Part shown: positions 10,960-22,530 of the stretch, in pieces
Position numbering within the stretch: the first letter of the stretch is position 1
Layout: each line of letters starts with the position of its first letter
From: Wyeomyia smithii
Lineage: Eukaryota > Arthropoda > Insecta > Diptera > Culicidae
Direction of reading: 5' to 3'
Length of the DNA: 64,000 nucleotides
Assembly: GCF_029784165.1 (NCBI RefSeq)
Contig: NC_073694.1
Coordinates: forward strand, 165,258,118-165,322,117
The notes under the pieces: generated by a model
What the model was told of the DNA's origin: nothing
Databases searched by the model: none
Seen by the model: the letters and a program-made list of their open reading frames with translations, nothing else
Program-made: the position numbers and the translations under genes

Positions 10960-12440
10960 TTTATGCTGCTGCTAGCGGAAAAAACCTTGCAAATATGCAT
11001 CTTTTTGTTGGTGTTAATTTTACGACAGCGGCCGGCGCCCCATCATTCTGATTCCAAAACCGCACCAGTGACATGCGGACGCTAGGTGATGGCAGCTGAA
11101 AGGAGGAAATACAAAATAGTACCGGTCATCTCGTGCCGGTTTCACCCGTAATGCTGGTGGCTTAAGTAGTAAATGGCTACTGCAAAACACTTAAATGGCT
11201 GGAATTCTGGACGGACTAACCAGGAAACTATAATCGGCAACTGGCACCTTTTGGTGCCTCGAAATTTTGGTACAGAAGCGGCTAATTGAATTTTCTGTTT
11301 TACCAAATACTGCTGCTAGCGGAAAAAACCTTGCAAAAATGCATGTTTGTGTTGGTGTTAATATTACGACAGCGGCCGGCGCAGATTTCAAGAAACATTT
11401 GTCTCTACCATTCCATCATCTATGTAGCCCCTCCCTTTTTCTAATTATCTGACGAAGCCTTGGTATAAAACGTATCGTTCGAGCCTTTCACCCCATCAGT
11501 TTCATTATTAAACCGTACCGGATACATACGGACGCTCGGTGTTAGCAGCTAAAAGGAGGAAAAACAAAATAGTACCGGTCATCTCGTGCCGGTTTGACCC
11601 GTGATGCTGGTGGCTACTGCAAAATACTAAAATGGCTGGAATTCTGGACGGAAACCAGTAAACAAGAAATCGGCAACTGGCACCTTTTGGTGCCTAGCAG
11701 TTTTATAATAGAAGCGGTTAGTTGAATTTTATGTTTTACAATTGCTGTTGCTAGCGGAAAAAACCTTGCAAAAATGCATGTTTATGTTGATGTTAATTTC
11801 ACGACAGCGCTAGGTGTTAGCAGCTGAAAGGAGGAAAGACAAAATAGTACCGGTCATCTCGTGCCGGTTTCACCCGTTATGCTGGTGGCTTTTAGTAGAT
11901 TAACCAGAAAACAACAATGTAATCGGCAACTGGCACCTTTTGGTGCCTCGAAATTTTGTTACAGAAGCGGCAAATTGAATTTTCTGTTTTACCAAATGCT
12001 GCTGCTAGCGGAAAAAACCTTGCAAAAATGCATGTTTGTGTTGGTGTTAATATTACGACAGCAGCCGGCGCAGCTTTCAAGAAACATTTGTCTCTACCAT
12101 TCCATCATCTATGTAGCCCCTCCCTTTTTCTAATTATCTGACGAAGCCTTGGTATAAAACGTATCGTTCGAACATTTCACCCCATCAGTTTCATTATTAA
12201 ACCGTACCGGGTACATACGGACGCTCGGTGTTAGCAGCTAAAAGGAGGAAAGGCAAAATAGTACCGGTCATCTCGTGCCGGTTTCACCCGTTATGCTGGT
12301 GGCTGTTAGTAATAAATGGCTACTGCAAAATACTAAAATGGCTGGAATTCTGGACGAGAATAATCGGAAACTGGTACCTTTTGGAGCCTCGAAATTTTGT
12401 TACAGAAGTTTTGTAAAAGAAGCGTTGCAATTCCCTCTAC
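10960..12440 (+). repeat. Tandem array of about four 250-450-bp units with TATA/initiator-like sites
   Basis: The word GCTAGCGGAAAAAACCTTGC recurs near 10972, 11314, 11750 and 12004. ACCGGTCATCTCGTGCCGGT recurs near 11121, 11574, 11847 and 12260. Units differ by internal deletions. Two units carry TATAAAACGTATCG (near 11465 and 12155) followed about 30 bases later by TCAGTTTC, a good match in order and spacing to an insect TATA plus initiator. The short frames in the units are not conserved in length and are judged non-coding. The array could be repeated promoter monomers of a retrotransposon 5' region or an independent satellite. Confidence 0.75.
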
Positions 12441-13105
12441 TATTTGCTTCAATGGAATATTTTTTTTTTTAAGAATACGGTAGTCAACGTCATGCGGTCG
12501 TGTCTTGAATACCACCCTCCTACTTTTTTTAATAAGGAAATATCTCGTCGCGGGAGAAATGTTTCACCTGTGTTGGTTATCATCGTGCAATCGATTTCAT
12601 TTGATGGTGATATTGTAAAAAGATAAGAAATTAAAAGGGGTTTTTGGCAGGTTTTGTAGCTCTCAAGCATATGCGCAATAAAATTTGTCGTGCATTTTGA
12701 GAACACAGGCGCTTGAAATTTATGTGCCATCAAAATAGTACGGGCTTACAAAAATGATCTCATTGTTAGCAAAAATGAATTGGATTGTTTTAGCTCAGGT
12801 TTTCAGAAAAAAAATCTAGCCGTGTTCTTCAATACAGAGATAGATCAAAATCAACTTTGGATGTTCAATTTACTTGTTAGTCAGACGACGATTCGATTTT
12901 CGTTTCAAGATCATAAAAAGTTTCAAAAGATCAATATGGCGCGGTTGGTGATTAGTTGGTATCAATCGTAACCGCAGTAAGCCTAGTTAATGATATATAT
13001 GTTGTAAGGTGCGGCAAAGGTTGGATGCCTGTATTATTAGAGAAAAATATAATCCCTGGGACCTAGAAAACTTTATTTTTATGAAAAATCTGACATCACA
13101 CCTAC
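12441..13105. other. Left flank of the BEL element, nothing recognised
   Basis: AT-rich spacer without a supported gene. It ends in CCTAC (13101-13105), the left copy of the 5-bp duplication of the BEL insertion. Confidence 0.5.
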
Positions 13106-13745
13106 TGTTTGGACTCCGTTGAATACGCGAAACCGTTCCTGAATCGGCCTTACAGTGGCAGATCAAAGCTAAAATTTATTCAGAGAGATTTACATCAAGG
13201 TTTAACTTAACTCTAGTATGAATCACTTACAATTTTAGTTTCGTGATTCCCTCTTTGCAGATTTAGCCTTTTTACGCCTTTCGCATCAACGGTTAATTGT
13301 TAATCCTAGTTTAAGTCTGGTTTTAGAAATCACAAGTATTGTATATGTTTTATTTATTACTCACGTGCTCTGTGCTGCACCTTAATGTTAGTTTTAACTT
13401 TTATGTCGCTTTTATCTCCTAATTTAGCTGTAAGTTTTAACCCATATATTATATTTATTTAACCCTGTACCGTACTAATTGAGCTAATTATTAAATACAC
13501 CCTCACCTAATCAAGTAAATCCAACCACCGTCGGCTAGATGCTCTTCGACTGTCTCGATCAACCACGTTTTATCCACTCTTTATAATCTTCTTCTATTTC
13601 TAACTCTCGCTTTAACTTCCTCCTAAACTGTATTTTTTCGCCTATGTTGTTTGTTTACCATTTTTATCGTCTCATATTTCCTGACATTGACGGGGCGCTG
13701 GGAACGCGCTCCTCGGCCGTTGTGCTCAGTGCAGTGCTCTCAACA
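13106..13745 (-). repeat. 3' LTR of the BEL element
   Basis: A direct repeat of 19778-20417, 640 bases long, reading TGTTGAGAGC...CCAAACA on the minus strand. The polyprotein stop lies 20 bases inside it. Confidence 0.95.
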
Positions 13746-16700
13746 TTTCCCCGACCCGTAAACCTGGTCCGGGGGTCACTTCCGGTCTGGTTTTACCTTC
13801 ATCTGCCTCGTCTATTTCGATCACTGCTAACTGCGCAACAGCACGCCGAAACAAACCGCTGCTCGTTCTAACCCATGCTTGCCGTACTCGTCCGTCACTC
13901 GCTGTTATGACCTCTTCGATTCTTCCTCGCACCCAAGATTTCCGTTTAGATCCCTCGACCAAGTAAACCAGGTCCCCTTTTTTCAGCATTCTCGTTTCTC
14001 CGTGCCACTTTACTCGCTGGTTCAATGAGGGAACGTATTCCCGAATCCATCGTACCCACATATTTTGTGCCAACTCCTGCGAACGTTTGTACGCATCCCG
14101 CAACGTTTCCGCTGTATGTGGCGGAGGTGAAATCATCTGTGCCTCGTTTGGTGAAATACCACGCAGAAAGTGATTAGAAGTAAGTGCTTCTGCTTCTGAC
14201 ACCTCTTGCGGAACGTAAACTAGCGGCCTCGAGTTAATTAGGTCTTCAGCTGCCGTCACCGATGTGTGCAGAATTTCATCTGTCAACCGCTTTCCGTCGT
14301 TCAAGGTGTCCAAAACTTCCTTGACCGACCTCACTAAGCGCTCCCAAACACCGCCCATGTGAGGGGCGGCAGGTGGATTGAAAGTCCACTTCATGCGCGA
14401 GTCGATCAATTCATCCGCACAATCGCTGTTGATATCGTTGATTTGTCTCATCAATTCCTTGCTGGCTCCTCTCAAATTGGTCCCGTTATCGGAAAAGAAT
14501 TCTCGCGGTGGCCCTCTGCGAGCCATGAAACGATGAATAGCCATTAGACAAGACTGCGTTGTCAGGTTTGCACTCACCTCCAAATGAACAGCGCGTGTCA
14601 CGAAGCAAGTAAACACGACTATCCAACGTTTCTCACTGTGGCGAGACACAGAAACGCTAACCGGGCCCAGGTAATCAATGCCAACGAAACTGAATGGTCG
14701 ACGAAAAGGTTGAAGTCGTTGCACCGGTAAAGCTGCCATCCGGGGAACTTGCGGGCGACTGCGGCGAACCTTGCACCCCTGACACTCTTTAGAAACCTTT
14801 TGTACTACCGAGCCAACCTTAGGAATATGGAAACGCTGACGAATCTCATTTTTAACCGTCTCTCGGTACCCATGGCCGAAGCGTACGTGATAATGTAGAA
14901 CTATTAATTTTGTGACACGATGTTCTTTCGGTAAAATTATTGGAAAACGCAAATCAAATGGCCAGAACTCGGCTTTCTCTGTACGACCCTCCATCCGGAT
15001 TATATCGTTCTCATCGATGAGCGGTGTCAATTTATATAATGGACTTGATTTTTCCAACGCTACCCACTCATTCACTGGGCGGTTCCGATTTTTTATCAGA
15101 GTTTTGAGTTCGTCTCCAAACACTTCGGCCTGACAAGCACGTAATAAATGGCATTCGGCTTGTTGGAACTCCTTCTGCTTTAACGGTGAACGAATTATCG
15201 GGTACTTTGCTGGCAAAATTATCTGTGCTTGCTTCTTCGTTGCCTTTAGCGTCTCTACCGGAAGACCTTGCATTTGTCTTCGGCAGTTTGAAACAAATCT
15301 GAGAACGCATGCCATTGTCCTCACTAAAATATTCCATTTGGAGAACCGATTAACATCCACCAGACTGTCCTCTAAAACTATATCGTGGAACAAAAATTGT
15401 GCCCGTAGCTCTTCTCTCGTGGTGGCTGGTTGGCATTGTTGCGGCCATTTCTCCTCATCCTCATACAGAAAACTTGGTCCCATGAACCAGTTACTTTCCG
15501 ATTTAAGCTCTACATCCCGCCTCCACTTCGTCAGCCTGTCGGCTTCGTTCGACCTCGTTGGTGTCCACCGCCAATCTATTAGTTTTGTGCTGTTGAGAAT
15601 CTCTCCAATGCGAAATCCCACAAACTGTTTATATTTTCGCTGATCCGACTTGATCCAGGACAATACTGTCTGTGAATCGGTCCAGAGGTATGTTCGCTGG
15701 ATGTTGAAGCTATGGTTCTCCTGAACCGTACGCATCAGTCTAGCTCCTAGTACCGCCGCTTGAAGTTCTAGCCGGGGAACGCTTAATTGTTTCAGCGGAG
15801 CAACCTTTGTGCGACTCATGACTAGCGTACAAATTTTTTCCTCATCAATGATGGCACGGAAATATGCCACGCAGCCGTACGCTTTTTCCCCCGCATCAGT
15901 GAAAATGTGAAGCTGCAGATCCTGTACTTGATGGGATTGAGCTCTCCCAAAGTAACTTCTACTTATTCGTAAGTCCGCATTTATTGGGAACAACTTGATC
16001 CAGTGCGTCCAGGTTACCAAACATTCGGTTTCGATTTTATCGTCCCATCCGCAACCTGTTCTCCATAGATCTTGTACCAACATCTTTCCCAGGACAGTGA
16101 ATGGAGACAGGAGCCCCAGAGGATCAAACATGGCCATGACGCAGCTGAGGACCATCCTCTTGGTAGGGGCTTCTGTGCCATTTAAAGCAGCAACTAATTC
16201 CTCTCGTGGAGTGGTGGAGAATGAAAACACATCCTGGGTTGGCTCCCAGATTATTCCTAGGACCCTCTCAGTTCCAGTTTCTTTGTCTTTATTAAAGTGA
16301 ACCGCATCTTTATTGCTCCGCTCACCCATCTGCCGTAGGAACGATATCGAGTTGGATACCCAGTTCCGTATAACGAAACCTCCTCGGGAGTGTATCATTT
16401 TCACCTCTTTCGCTAGTCGTACTGCTTCTTCCACTGTGTCGACGCTATCAAAGTAGTCGTCAACATAATGATTGTCAACAATTGCTCTTACTGCTTCAGG
16501 GTACTGATCAGCAAACTGCTCCGCGTTCAAATTTTTTATATATTGCGCCGAACACGGGGAGCACGTTGCTCCAAAGGTACCAACATCCATGACAAATTTT
16601 TGCGGCGCTTCACTTCTACTGGACCTAAATACGAACCGCTGCGCCTGCTTATCTTGTGCTCTGATCAAATACTGGTGGAACATCTCTTTGATATCTCCGC

Positions 16701-19700
16701 CAAATCCCACAGATCGTTGACGAAAACGTTGAAGCACTGCGACTAGGGATGTCAATAAGTCAGGACCTTTTAGCAGCTGACTGTTGAGCGACACTCCATT
16801 GACCGATGCTGCTGCGTCCCAAACCAACCGTATTTTACCTGTTTTTTTCTGATTCACAACCACGTTCAGTGGTAAATACCATACTGCTGATGAATGTGTA
16901 CGTGTGAGTTCTTCTTCCGTTAATTTATGCGCATAGCCCTTAGCTTGATATTCCTCGATCTGGCGAATAACTTTGTCACGCAACTGGGCATTTTTCGATA
17001 ATTTTCTCTCCAACGCTTCCATCCGTTTTATCGCCATAGGATAACTATCTGGAAAAACTATATCCTCATCGCGCCATAAGAGGCCCGTTTCAAAACGGTC
17101 ACCTACACGTATCGTGGTGGCTTTCAAAAGTTCACGCGCTCGACAGTCTTCAGCGGACTCTGGCATTCCTGCTGGTGTGACACCGGTTTCCTCCAGCATG
17201 TACTGTTGGCGTATCATGTCGTGTAGCTCCTGATTGGTTGCTGCTCCAACACTGTGAAAGTTTACAAGCGCTCCAGTTAACGAAAGCCGTTTCTCCGGGC
17301 CATATACTGTCCAGCCCAATTTCGATCGAACTCCAATTGGTTCACCTGGTTGACCAACTTTGGACTCTAGTGGAGCGAACACGTGCATGTTATCCAGTCC
17401 GATCATCATTTTTGGTTCTTCCTTACAGTAGTCTGCGACCGGTAGGCCCTTCAGGTGGGGGTACCGAGCTGAGATTTCGTTAAAGTGTATCTCCTGCTTC
17501 GGCAGAATAAGTTCTCCAACCGTGCGTGCCTCTCGCAATAGAAACTTTTCGGCAGACCCCCTAGCGGACACCATCAAATTCACTCTTCTGGAATCATTTT
17601 CGTAACGCTTCATGTTTCCAGTCCACGTGACGACTAGAGGTTCGACGACACCAGCCACCTTTAACTTGTCTACGATTGCATTTTCTACAAGAGTAATAGA
17701 CGACCCTTCGTCTAAAAAGGCAAGAATGTCAATTTTTCGGTTTCCAAAAAGCAGTGTTACCGGCAGCATCCTGAAAATAATCGAACGGTTTAGGCGATTG
17801 TGAGCGTTACAATGCGCTTCCATAATCTGTACGGCTTCTTCGCAACTATGTAAAAGAGGATGGTGGTTTCCTTGGCAGCCTGCCAAATTGCAACGTATTT
17901 TAAAGTTGCAACGACTTTTTCCGTGGTTGTTGAGACACAACTCACACAATTTATATTTTTCGACAATCTTCACACGCTCCGCAACGTTGAGTTTGCGAAA
18001 GTCTTCACAAAATCTGATTTTGTGATCGGTTCTTCGACATACCCAACACGGTTTTTCATTTTTCACAGATGGTGTCTCGTTTTTCGTAGTAAATACCTTT
18101 TCCCCTTTGCTAGATGACGAATTGTGAACGTGAACAAACTCTCTTTTGTTTGACCTTGATTTATCAAAGCGTTCGTTTCGATCCGTGAGATCAGATGCGG
18201 AAAATTCGCTGACCTCGGAGACATCTGATACGATGCCGTTCATGAATTCGGTAAACACTCTAAGAGGGGTACCAGTTTTGTTCCGTTTAAAGCGAACCCA
18301 TTCCAACTTGTAGTTGGGGGGGAGTTTTTCTACCAGCTCCTGAACCAACATAGGGTTGTTCAAATGGTCTACAAGTTTCGCGGCTTCTAAGTGATCACAC
18401 AGCTGTTTAACTGTGATACCAAAATGTAGAAACGTCTCTAGACGATCAGCTCTTGGCGCTTTGGCCTGGCGTACCTTAACTAACAACGTCTTCAATAGTT
18501 TTTCCGGTTTCCCAAACAAATTTTGCAAGTCGCGGATAACATCGGGAACCGAATCGGGTAAAACTAGCCGACTTCTCACGGCCTCGAGAGCATCTCTTCT
18601 CAAGCAGTCCTGCAGTCGCTTGAGATTGTCTAGATTGGAAAACCCACATGCTTGAGTAGTGTACTCATAGCTACTTATGAATATTGGCCAGAGCTCGGCT
18701 TCACCCCTGAACACTGGTAATTGTTTGGCCACTGATTGACGAGCAGCAATTTGCGCTTGAGAAAGCCCTGCTGGTTCCAAAACCGTTTCGCGTCTCATAC
18801 GTCCCATGCGGAAATCTGTCAGTGCCATTCTTTCCTCTGCACTCAACCGCACCAAATCATTATCGTGGTCATTTTGCTCACCGTATCCCTGCTGATGCTG
18901 GTTCGAAACACGATTAAAGTCTTGTAATCGACCCCCTCTGAGTCCCGTTTCATTTCCGGTTATTCTTCTGTTCGTGATTATTGGTTCAGACAACGCGGCA
19001 GTAGAATTAAGCAGTCTCCGATTGTCCAAACAGCGTACGGACCTTTGAGCACCAAGCCACTGTTCCACCTTTTGGCTGAATATTTCGTCGCTTCCAGCGA
19101 CTGAGCCACCACCCACATCTTCATCTCTTTCTTCTCCGATGGCATCGGCATAGTTTTGTTCAAGTCTTATTTTCGCCGTATCAAATTTTCCACGCATTCT
19201 AAACCGCCTTTCAAGAAATTCTTTCTCTCTTTCCAAACGCTGATCCAGTATATGCTGTTCTTGTTGTAACTGGTATGCCTGCAAATCTTGTTCTTGCTGC
19301 AGTTCCAGCTCGCGAAACTCTCTTTCCATACGGAGCTGTTTCTCTTTCAGCATACGTTCCATTTCGAGTCGTTTTGTACGCAGAATGCGTTCGTTCTCCA
19401 TAGCCTTCTCAGTGGCCTCCATCTCTTCTTTAAGTTTATCCAAAGACTCTTCAAACGTAGCGCCAGCACTACTCACCGAACCACTTTCGCAGCGCGAACT
19501 TTTTCTCCCTTCAGTAGAGGTCTTTTTTGCCCCGCCGGCAGCAGCACCTTTTTTCTGCAACGGCACTTGCAGAGAGTTACTGCATTTCAGACAACTCCAC
19601 GGATAGTCTTTTATTTTCCTGGTTACTCCAGCGCAGCTAAAATGCGCCCACTGGTCGCAAACGTCGCACTGGACCATATCGGTTGTGTCGATTTCCTGAC

Positions 19701-19734
19701 ACATAATACAACTGCTGGATCTCGATTCAGCCAT
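13726..19734 (-). CDS. BEL/Pao gag-pol polyprotein (2002 aa)
   Basis: The start is the ATG at 19734 (MAESRSSSCIMC), about 44 bases inside the 5' LTR. Domains in order (approximate residues): PHD-type zinc finger 10-52 with Cys and His spaced as in CDVCDQWAHFSC; a long Glu/Arg/Gln-rich coiled coil 95-210; a gag-like DUF1759 domain 330-480; and a Cys-rich zinc region starting CWVC near 563. Next are an aspartic protease with FLDEGSS near 675 (the usual catalytic Asp present), reverse transcriptase with YVDDY near 1088, and RNase H starting FTDAGEKAYG near 1283. The integrase has its HHCC zinc region near 1616-1650, the first catalytic Asp in GIDYLGP near 1690, the second in DNGTNLRG near 1750 and the Glu in MGGVWERLV near 1790. 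A C-terminal DUF5641-like segment follows. No env-like frame follows. All catalytic motifs are intact. Confidence 0.95.
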   Translation of the reverse strand: MAESRSSSCIMCQEIDTTDMVQCDVCDQWAHFSCAGVTRKIKDYPWSCLKCSNSLQVPLQKKGAAAGGAKKTSTEGRKSSRCESGSVSSAGATFEESLDKLKEEMEATEKAMENERILRTKRLEMERMLKEKQLRMEREFRELELQQEQDLQAYQLQQEQHILDQRLEREKEFLERRFRMRGKFDTAKIRLEQNYADAIGEERDEDVGGGSVAGSDEIFSQKVEQWLGAQRSVRCLDNRRLLNSTAALSEPIITNRRITGNETGLRGGRLQDFNRVSNQHQQGYGEQNDHDNDLVRLSAEERMALTDFRMGRMRRETVLEPAGLSQAQIAARQSVAKQLPVFRGEAELWPIFISSYEYTTQACGFSNLDNLKRLQDCLRRDALEAVRSRLVLPDSVPDVIRDLQNLFGKPEKLLKTLLVKVRQAKAPRADRLETFLHFGITVKQLCDHLEAAKLVDHLNNPMLVQELVEKLPPNYKLEWVRFKRNKTGTPLRVFTEFMNGIVSDVSEVSEFSASDLTDRNERFDKSRSNKREFVHVHNSSSSKGEKVFTTKNETPSVKNEKPCWVCRRTDHKIRFCEDFRKLNVAERVKIVEKYKLCELCLNNHGKSRCNFKIRCNLAGCQGNHHPLLHSCEEAVQIMEAHCNAHNRLNRSIIFRMLPVTLLFGNRKIDILAFLDEGSSITLVENAIVDKLKVAGVVEPLVVTWTGNMKRYENDSRRVNLMVSARGSAEKFLLREARTVGELILPKQEIHFNEISARYPHLKGLPVADYCKEEPKMMIGLDNMHVFAPLESKVGQPGEPIGVRSKLGWTVYGPEKRLSLTGALVNFHSVGAATNQELHDMIRQQYMLEETGVTPAGMPESAEDCRARELLKATTIRVGDRFETGLLWRDEDIVFPDSYPMAIKRMEALERKLSKNAQLRDKVIRQIEEYQAKGYAHKLTEEELTRTHSSAVWYLPLNVVVNQKKTGKIRLVWDAAASVNGVSLNSQLLKGPDLLTSLVAVLQRFRQRSVGFGGDIKEMFHQYLIRAQDKQAQRFVFRSSRSEAPQKFVMDVGTFGATCSPCSAQYIKNLNAEQFADQYPEAVRAIVDNHYVDDYFDSVDTVEEAVRLAKEVKMIHSRGGFVIRNWVSNSISFLRQMGERSNKDAVHFNKDKETGTERVLGIIWEPTQDVFSFSTTPREELVAALNGTEAPTKRMVLSCVMAMFDPLGLLSPFTVLGKMLVQDLWRTGCGWDDKIETECLVTWTHWIKLFPINADLRISRSYFGRAQSHQVQDLQLHIFTDAGEKAYGCVAYFRAIIDEEKICTLVMSRTKVAPLKQLSVPRLELQAAVLGARLMRTVQENHSFNIQRTYLWTDSQTVLSWIKSDQRKYKQFVGFRIGEILNSTKLIDWRWTPTRSNEADRLTKWRRDVELKSESNWFMGPSFLYEDEEKWPQQCQPATTREELRAQFLFHDIVLEDSLVDVNRFSKWNILVRTMACVLRFVSNCRRQMQGLPVETLKATKKQAQIILPAKYPIIRSPLKQKEFQQAECHLLRACQAEVFGDELKTLIKNRNRPVNEWVALEKSSPLYKLTPLIDENDIIRMEGRTEKAEFWPFDLRFPIILPKEHRVTKLIVLHYHVRFGHGYRETVKNEIRQRFHIPKVGSVVQKVSKECQGCKVRRSRPQVPRMAALPVQRLQPFRRPFSFVGIDYLGPVSVSVSRHSEKRWIVVFTCFVTRAVHLEVSANLTTQSCLMAIHRFMARRGPPREFFSDNGTNLRGASKELMRQINDINSDCADELIDSRMKWTFNPPAAPHMGGVWERLVRSVKEVLDTLNDGKRLTDEILHTSVTAAEDLINSRPLVYVPQEVSEAEALTSNHFLRGISPNEAQMISPPPHTAETLRDAYKRSQELAQNMWVRWIREYVPSLNQRVKWHGETRMLKKGDLVYLVEGSKRKSWVRGRIEEVITASDGRVRQAWVRTSSGLFRRAVAQLAVIEIDEADEGKTRPEVTPGPGLRVGEMLRALH
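13746..13758 (-). promoter_or_regulatory. Polypurine tract of the BEL element
   Basis: On the minus strand the bases directly before the 3' LTR read GGGTCGGGGAAA. This purine run is at the place where plus-strand DNA synthesis of an LTR element is primed. Confidence 0.7.
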
Positions 19735-19777
19735 CTTTTGAGGTTATGTCCAACGCGGTAAAATTCTTTGATTTTTT

Positions 19778-20417
19778 TGTTTGGACTCCGTTGAATACGC
19801 GAAACCGTTCCTGAATCGGCCTTACAGTGGCAGATCAAAGCTAAAATTTATTCAGAGAGATTTACATCAAGGTTTAACTTAACTCTAGTATGAATCACTT
19901 ACAATTTTAGTTTCGTGATTCCCTCTTTGCAGATTTAGCCTTTTTACGCCTTTCGCATCAACGGTTAATTGTTAATCCTAGTTTAAGTCTGGTTTTAGAA
20001 ATCACAAGTATTGTATATGTTTTATTTATTACTCACGTGCTCTGTGCTGCACCTTAATGTTAGTTTTAACTTTTATGTCGCTTTTATCTCCTAATTTAGC
20101 TGTAAGTTTTAACCCATATATTATATTTATTTAACCCTGTACCGTACTAATTGAGCTAATTATTAAATACACCCTCACCTAATCAAGTAAATCCAACCAC
20201 CGTCGGCTAGATGCTCTTCGACTGTCTCGATCAACCACGTTTTATCCACTCTTTATAATCTTCTTCTATTTCTAACTCTCGCTTTAACTTCCTCCTAAAC
20301 TGTATTTTTTCGCCTATGTTGTTTGTTTACCATTTTTATCGTCTCATATTTCCTGACATTGACGGGGCGCTGGGAACGCGCTCCTCGGCCGTTGTGCTCA
20401 GTGCAGTGCTCTCAACA
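19778..20417 (-). repeat. 5' LTR of the BEL element
   Basis: 640 bases, apparently identical to 13106-13745. It should hold the promoter and start site. The untranslated leader between its end and the ATG is only about 43 bases. A TGG-containing stretch near 19747-19757 could be a primer binding site but is set back from the LTR by more than 20 bases. Confidence 0.95.
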
Positions 20418-20422
20418 CCTAC

Positions 20423-22151
20423 GATAATGAGGAATCAACGAGCTTTGATATAAATAGAGAGGTGCACAAAAAATGTACGATACATACTTAGTTTAATTGA
20501 ATATTGAATATATTTCGAAATATATCAATAGTGTGTTGCCCCTACCTTATTTTTAGGGACGCATAATTTAACGACATAGGAAATTATTTTCAACCGAAAC
20601 AAGACAAACTGGCGATAAAATTTAAAAAATACTACCGGACAGTACTTAGTTTGCCCTGTTACTTTATTAGATTTTTGGAGTTCTACGTCATCAATGTTCA
20701 CAAATGCGCTGCAAGATGCTCTAAAGCATTTTACACTCATCTTACGGAGACTGCGACAGAATTCTGCATCACACTAAACCAAATAAGCCGGTTTTGTCTC
20801 ACCTGTATGTATATCATTGCCTGCATATATTTGTTTACAAGTTTGACAGGTTAAAACTGGGAACTTATTACAATTTTATGAGATATTTTTCATAGCCAAC
20901 TAGTAGTTTTTTAGATTTTGAATGATCGCAATAAAACTGGTTTATATGTTATTTGACAGTAAGCTGGAGTGGTTTTATGGGGCAATAGATAGTAATAATA
21001 AAACCAATAATAAAGCAAAATCGCATTGACTCTTGCCGGCTTTATTGTAAGTTTTATTAGAGCTTTATTGACAGCTATTAGTGTTCATTACGACTTGCTA
21101 TTTTTGGCAACGGGTTTAACCGCCATGAAACCGTTGGTAATATTTATTGCTGTGATAAAACCGTTAGAAAACCAAGTAGCTATAGAATTGCTACTTGGTT
21201 TGTGATTCCACACGGACAGAGTAAACATGATACTAGGGTGGGGTTTATTTTCAAAAATGTATCCGGAACCTGGCGGCGCAAAAGATCTAAAGGTCATATT
21301 TGAAAGCAATTTTTCAACAAAACATATGCCTATATAGGCAAACATTGTGATTTTGTGACCCTCTGGGCGTAAATTTTGTCCGTTTTGCGTTTTAACTAAC
21401 CGCTCTTGAGATATTCGTAATTTCAGTGTACGCACCCTTGTAATCTCGGGGTATGCGATTATGAGGAAATGCAGAAGGTGCCTGTATAAGTGAACACGCC
21501 CGGTCCTCGAATATATTCTTACAACAGGCATCGTTGTTCCTTCGTTTGTTGGAAAAAATGCTTTCGTTTCAGGCTCTCTGCATCACCTCTAGACCTTCAT
21601 GAAATTTAACCATGTTAAATTTTTTACATGTTGCTCATTGAACCCCAAGGAGGTCTTTTTGCCTGGAAAAACAGGTCCCGCAAACATTTTTGAAAATGAG
21701 CTCCACTCTTATATACTGGAGTGTGCTAAGAAGTTAATGGCACATTAATTTTTGACCAATAAGCGAGAAGAAATTGAGGAATGTGATCTAAAGTATGCAG
21801 AAGAAAAGTGTACTGAACTAGAAATTGGCCCAAAACCATAAAAACGTTTTCGTCGAAAAAAGAGAATGCCAGGTGAAGAGGAAAGGAAATTGCCACAAGT
21901 CCTCAACAGATTAATGAACTCTATAACCATTTGAGGTCAACGATGAGTAGCTTGAGATTAACAAACCCTGTCATTTTATCAATCGAACGTGAAATCACTG
22001 ATTCCATTGATTTTAAATCTGAAACTTCTGATTTTGCCAATCAAAAAGCACGAAAAGTGAGTATCTAAATCAACCTAATTTTTGATTTTGCGGAAAACGG
22101 AATAAATAAGTAGAAAAATCTATTTTTTTGTTTGTCTCAATTCCTTTTATG
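20423..22151. other. Repeat-poor-looking spacer, nothing firmly recognised
   Basis: No gene is supported. A short perfect hairpin (AACCAAGTAGC and its complement, 21170-21201) and several ATAAAACC-type words near 20930-21160 are seen. These words resemble the palindromic repeat at 35138-35225. The frames between 21088 and 21930 show no domain. Confidence 0.4.
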
Positions 22152-22240
22152 AAAAAAAATCACAGGAGGGTTGTGTGCAAAACACGACCGCAAGGTTGAA
22201 GTAGAATACTTTTACAAGAAAGATAACCCGGCTGCTTGCG
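22152..22240 (-). repeat. Promoter-like repeat family, terminal piece
   Basis: About 85 bases match the left end of copy 1 at 8584, starting CACAGGAGGGTTGTGTGC and passing GAAGTAGAATACTTTTAC. The copy then diverges after GGCTGCTTGCGTGTCAGTCA, which it shares with 22531-22620. Confidence 0.8.
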
Positions 22241-22530
22241 TGTCAGTCATTTTGAAATCGTATATACCGCTTATTACCCGATCAGAAAAACAAAACAAAA
22301 TGTAACAGAGGCTGTTAGTTTGTTATGTGCAAAACCTTTCAGGTTGTGTTTTAATTCTGATCCCGTTAGGTGTTAATATAACAGTTATCATAACAAAAAA
22401 TATTCTACTAATATCAAACCCATATCAAACTTTGGTACTAACGTATCAGCTTTCTAACAAAATTAGATAGCACATAGAACAGTATAATAAAAACCATTGT
22501 AATAAATAACAGGTTTTTATAGAGACGAAA

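Larger units (their letters stand above)
13106..20417 (-). mobile_element. Complete BEL/Pao LTR retrotransposon
   Basis: The element is 7312 bases long, bounded by 640-bp direct LTRs and a 5-bp target duplication CCTAC (13101-13105 and 20418-20422). It is transcribed on the minus strand. It has one long unbroken polyprotein frame, a purine-rich tract next to the 3' LTR, and TG...CA LTR ends. The LTRs look identical when read side by side, so the insertion should be recent and possibly still able to move. The order protease, reverse transcriptase, RNase H, integrase and the 5-bp duplication fit BEL/Pao. Confidence 0.96.

Noticed and set aside
11267..12141. Recurring 60-90-codon frames in the tandem array (SGKNLAKMHVCVGVN)
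   Set aside because: The words recur because the DNA unit is repeated. Frame length changes between units and no start or domain is conserved.
21088..21531. 147-codon minus-strand frame
   Set aside because: No recognisable motif and low-complexity surroundings with transposon-like words. It is probably a decayed repeat.
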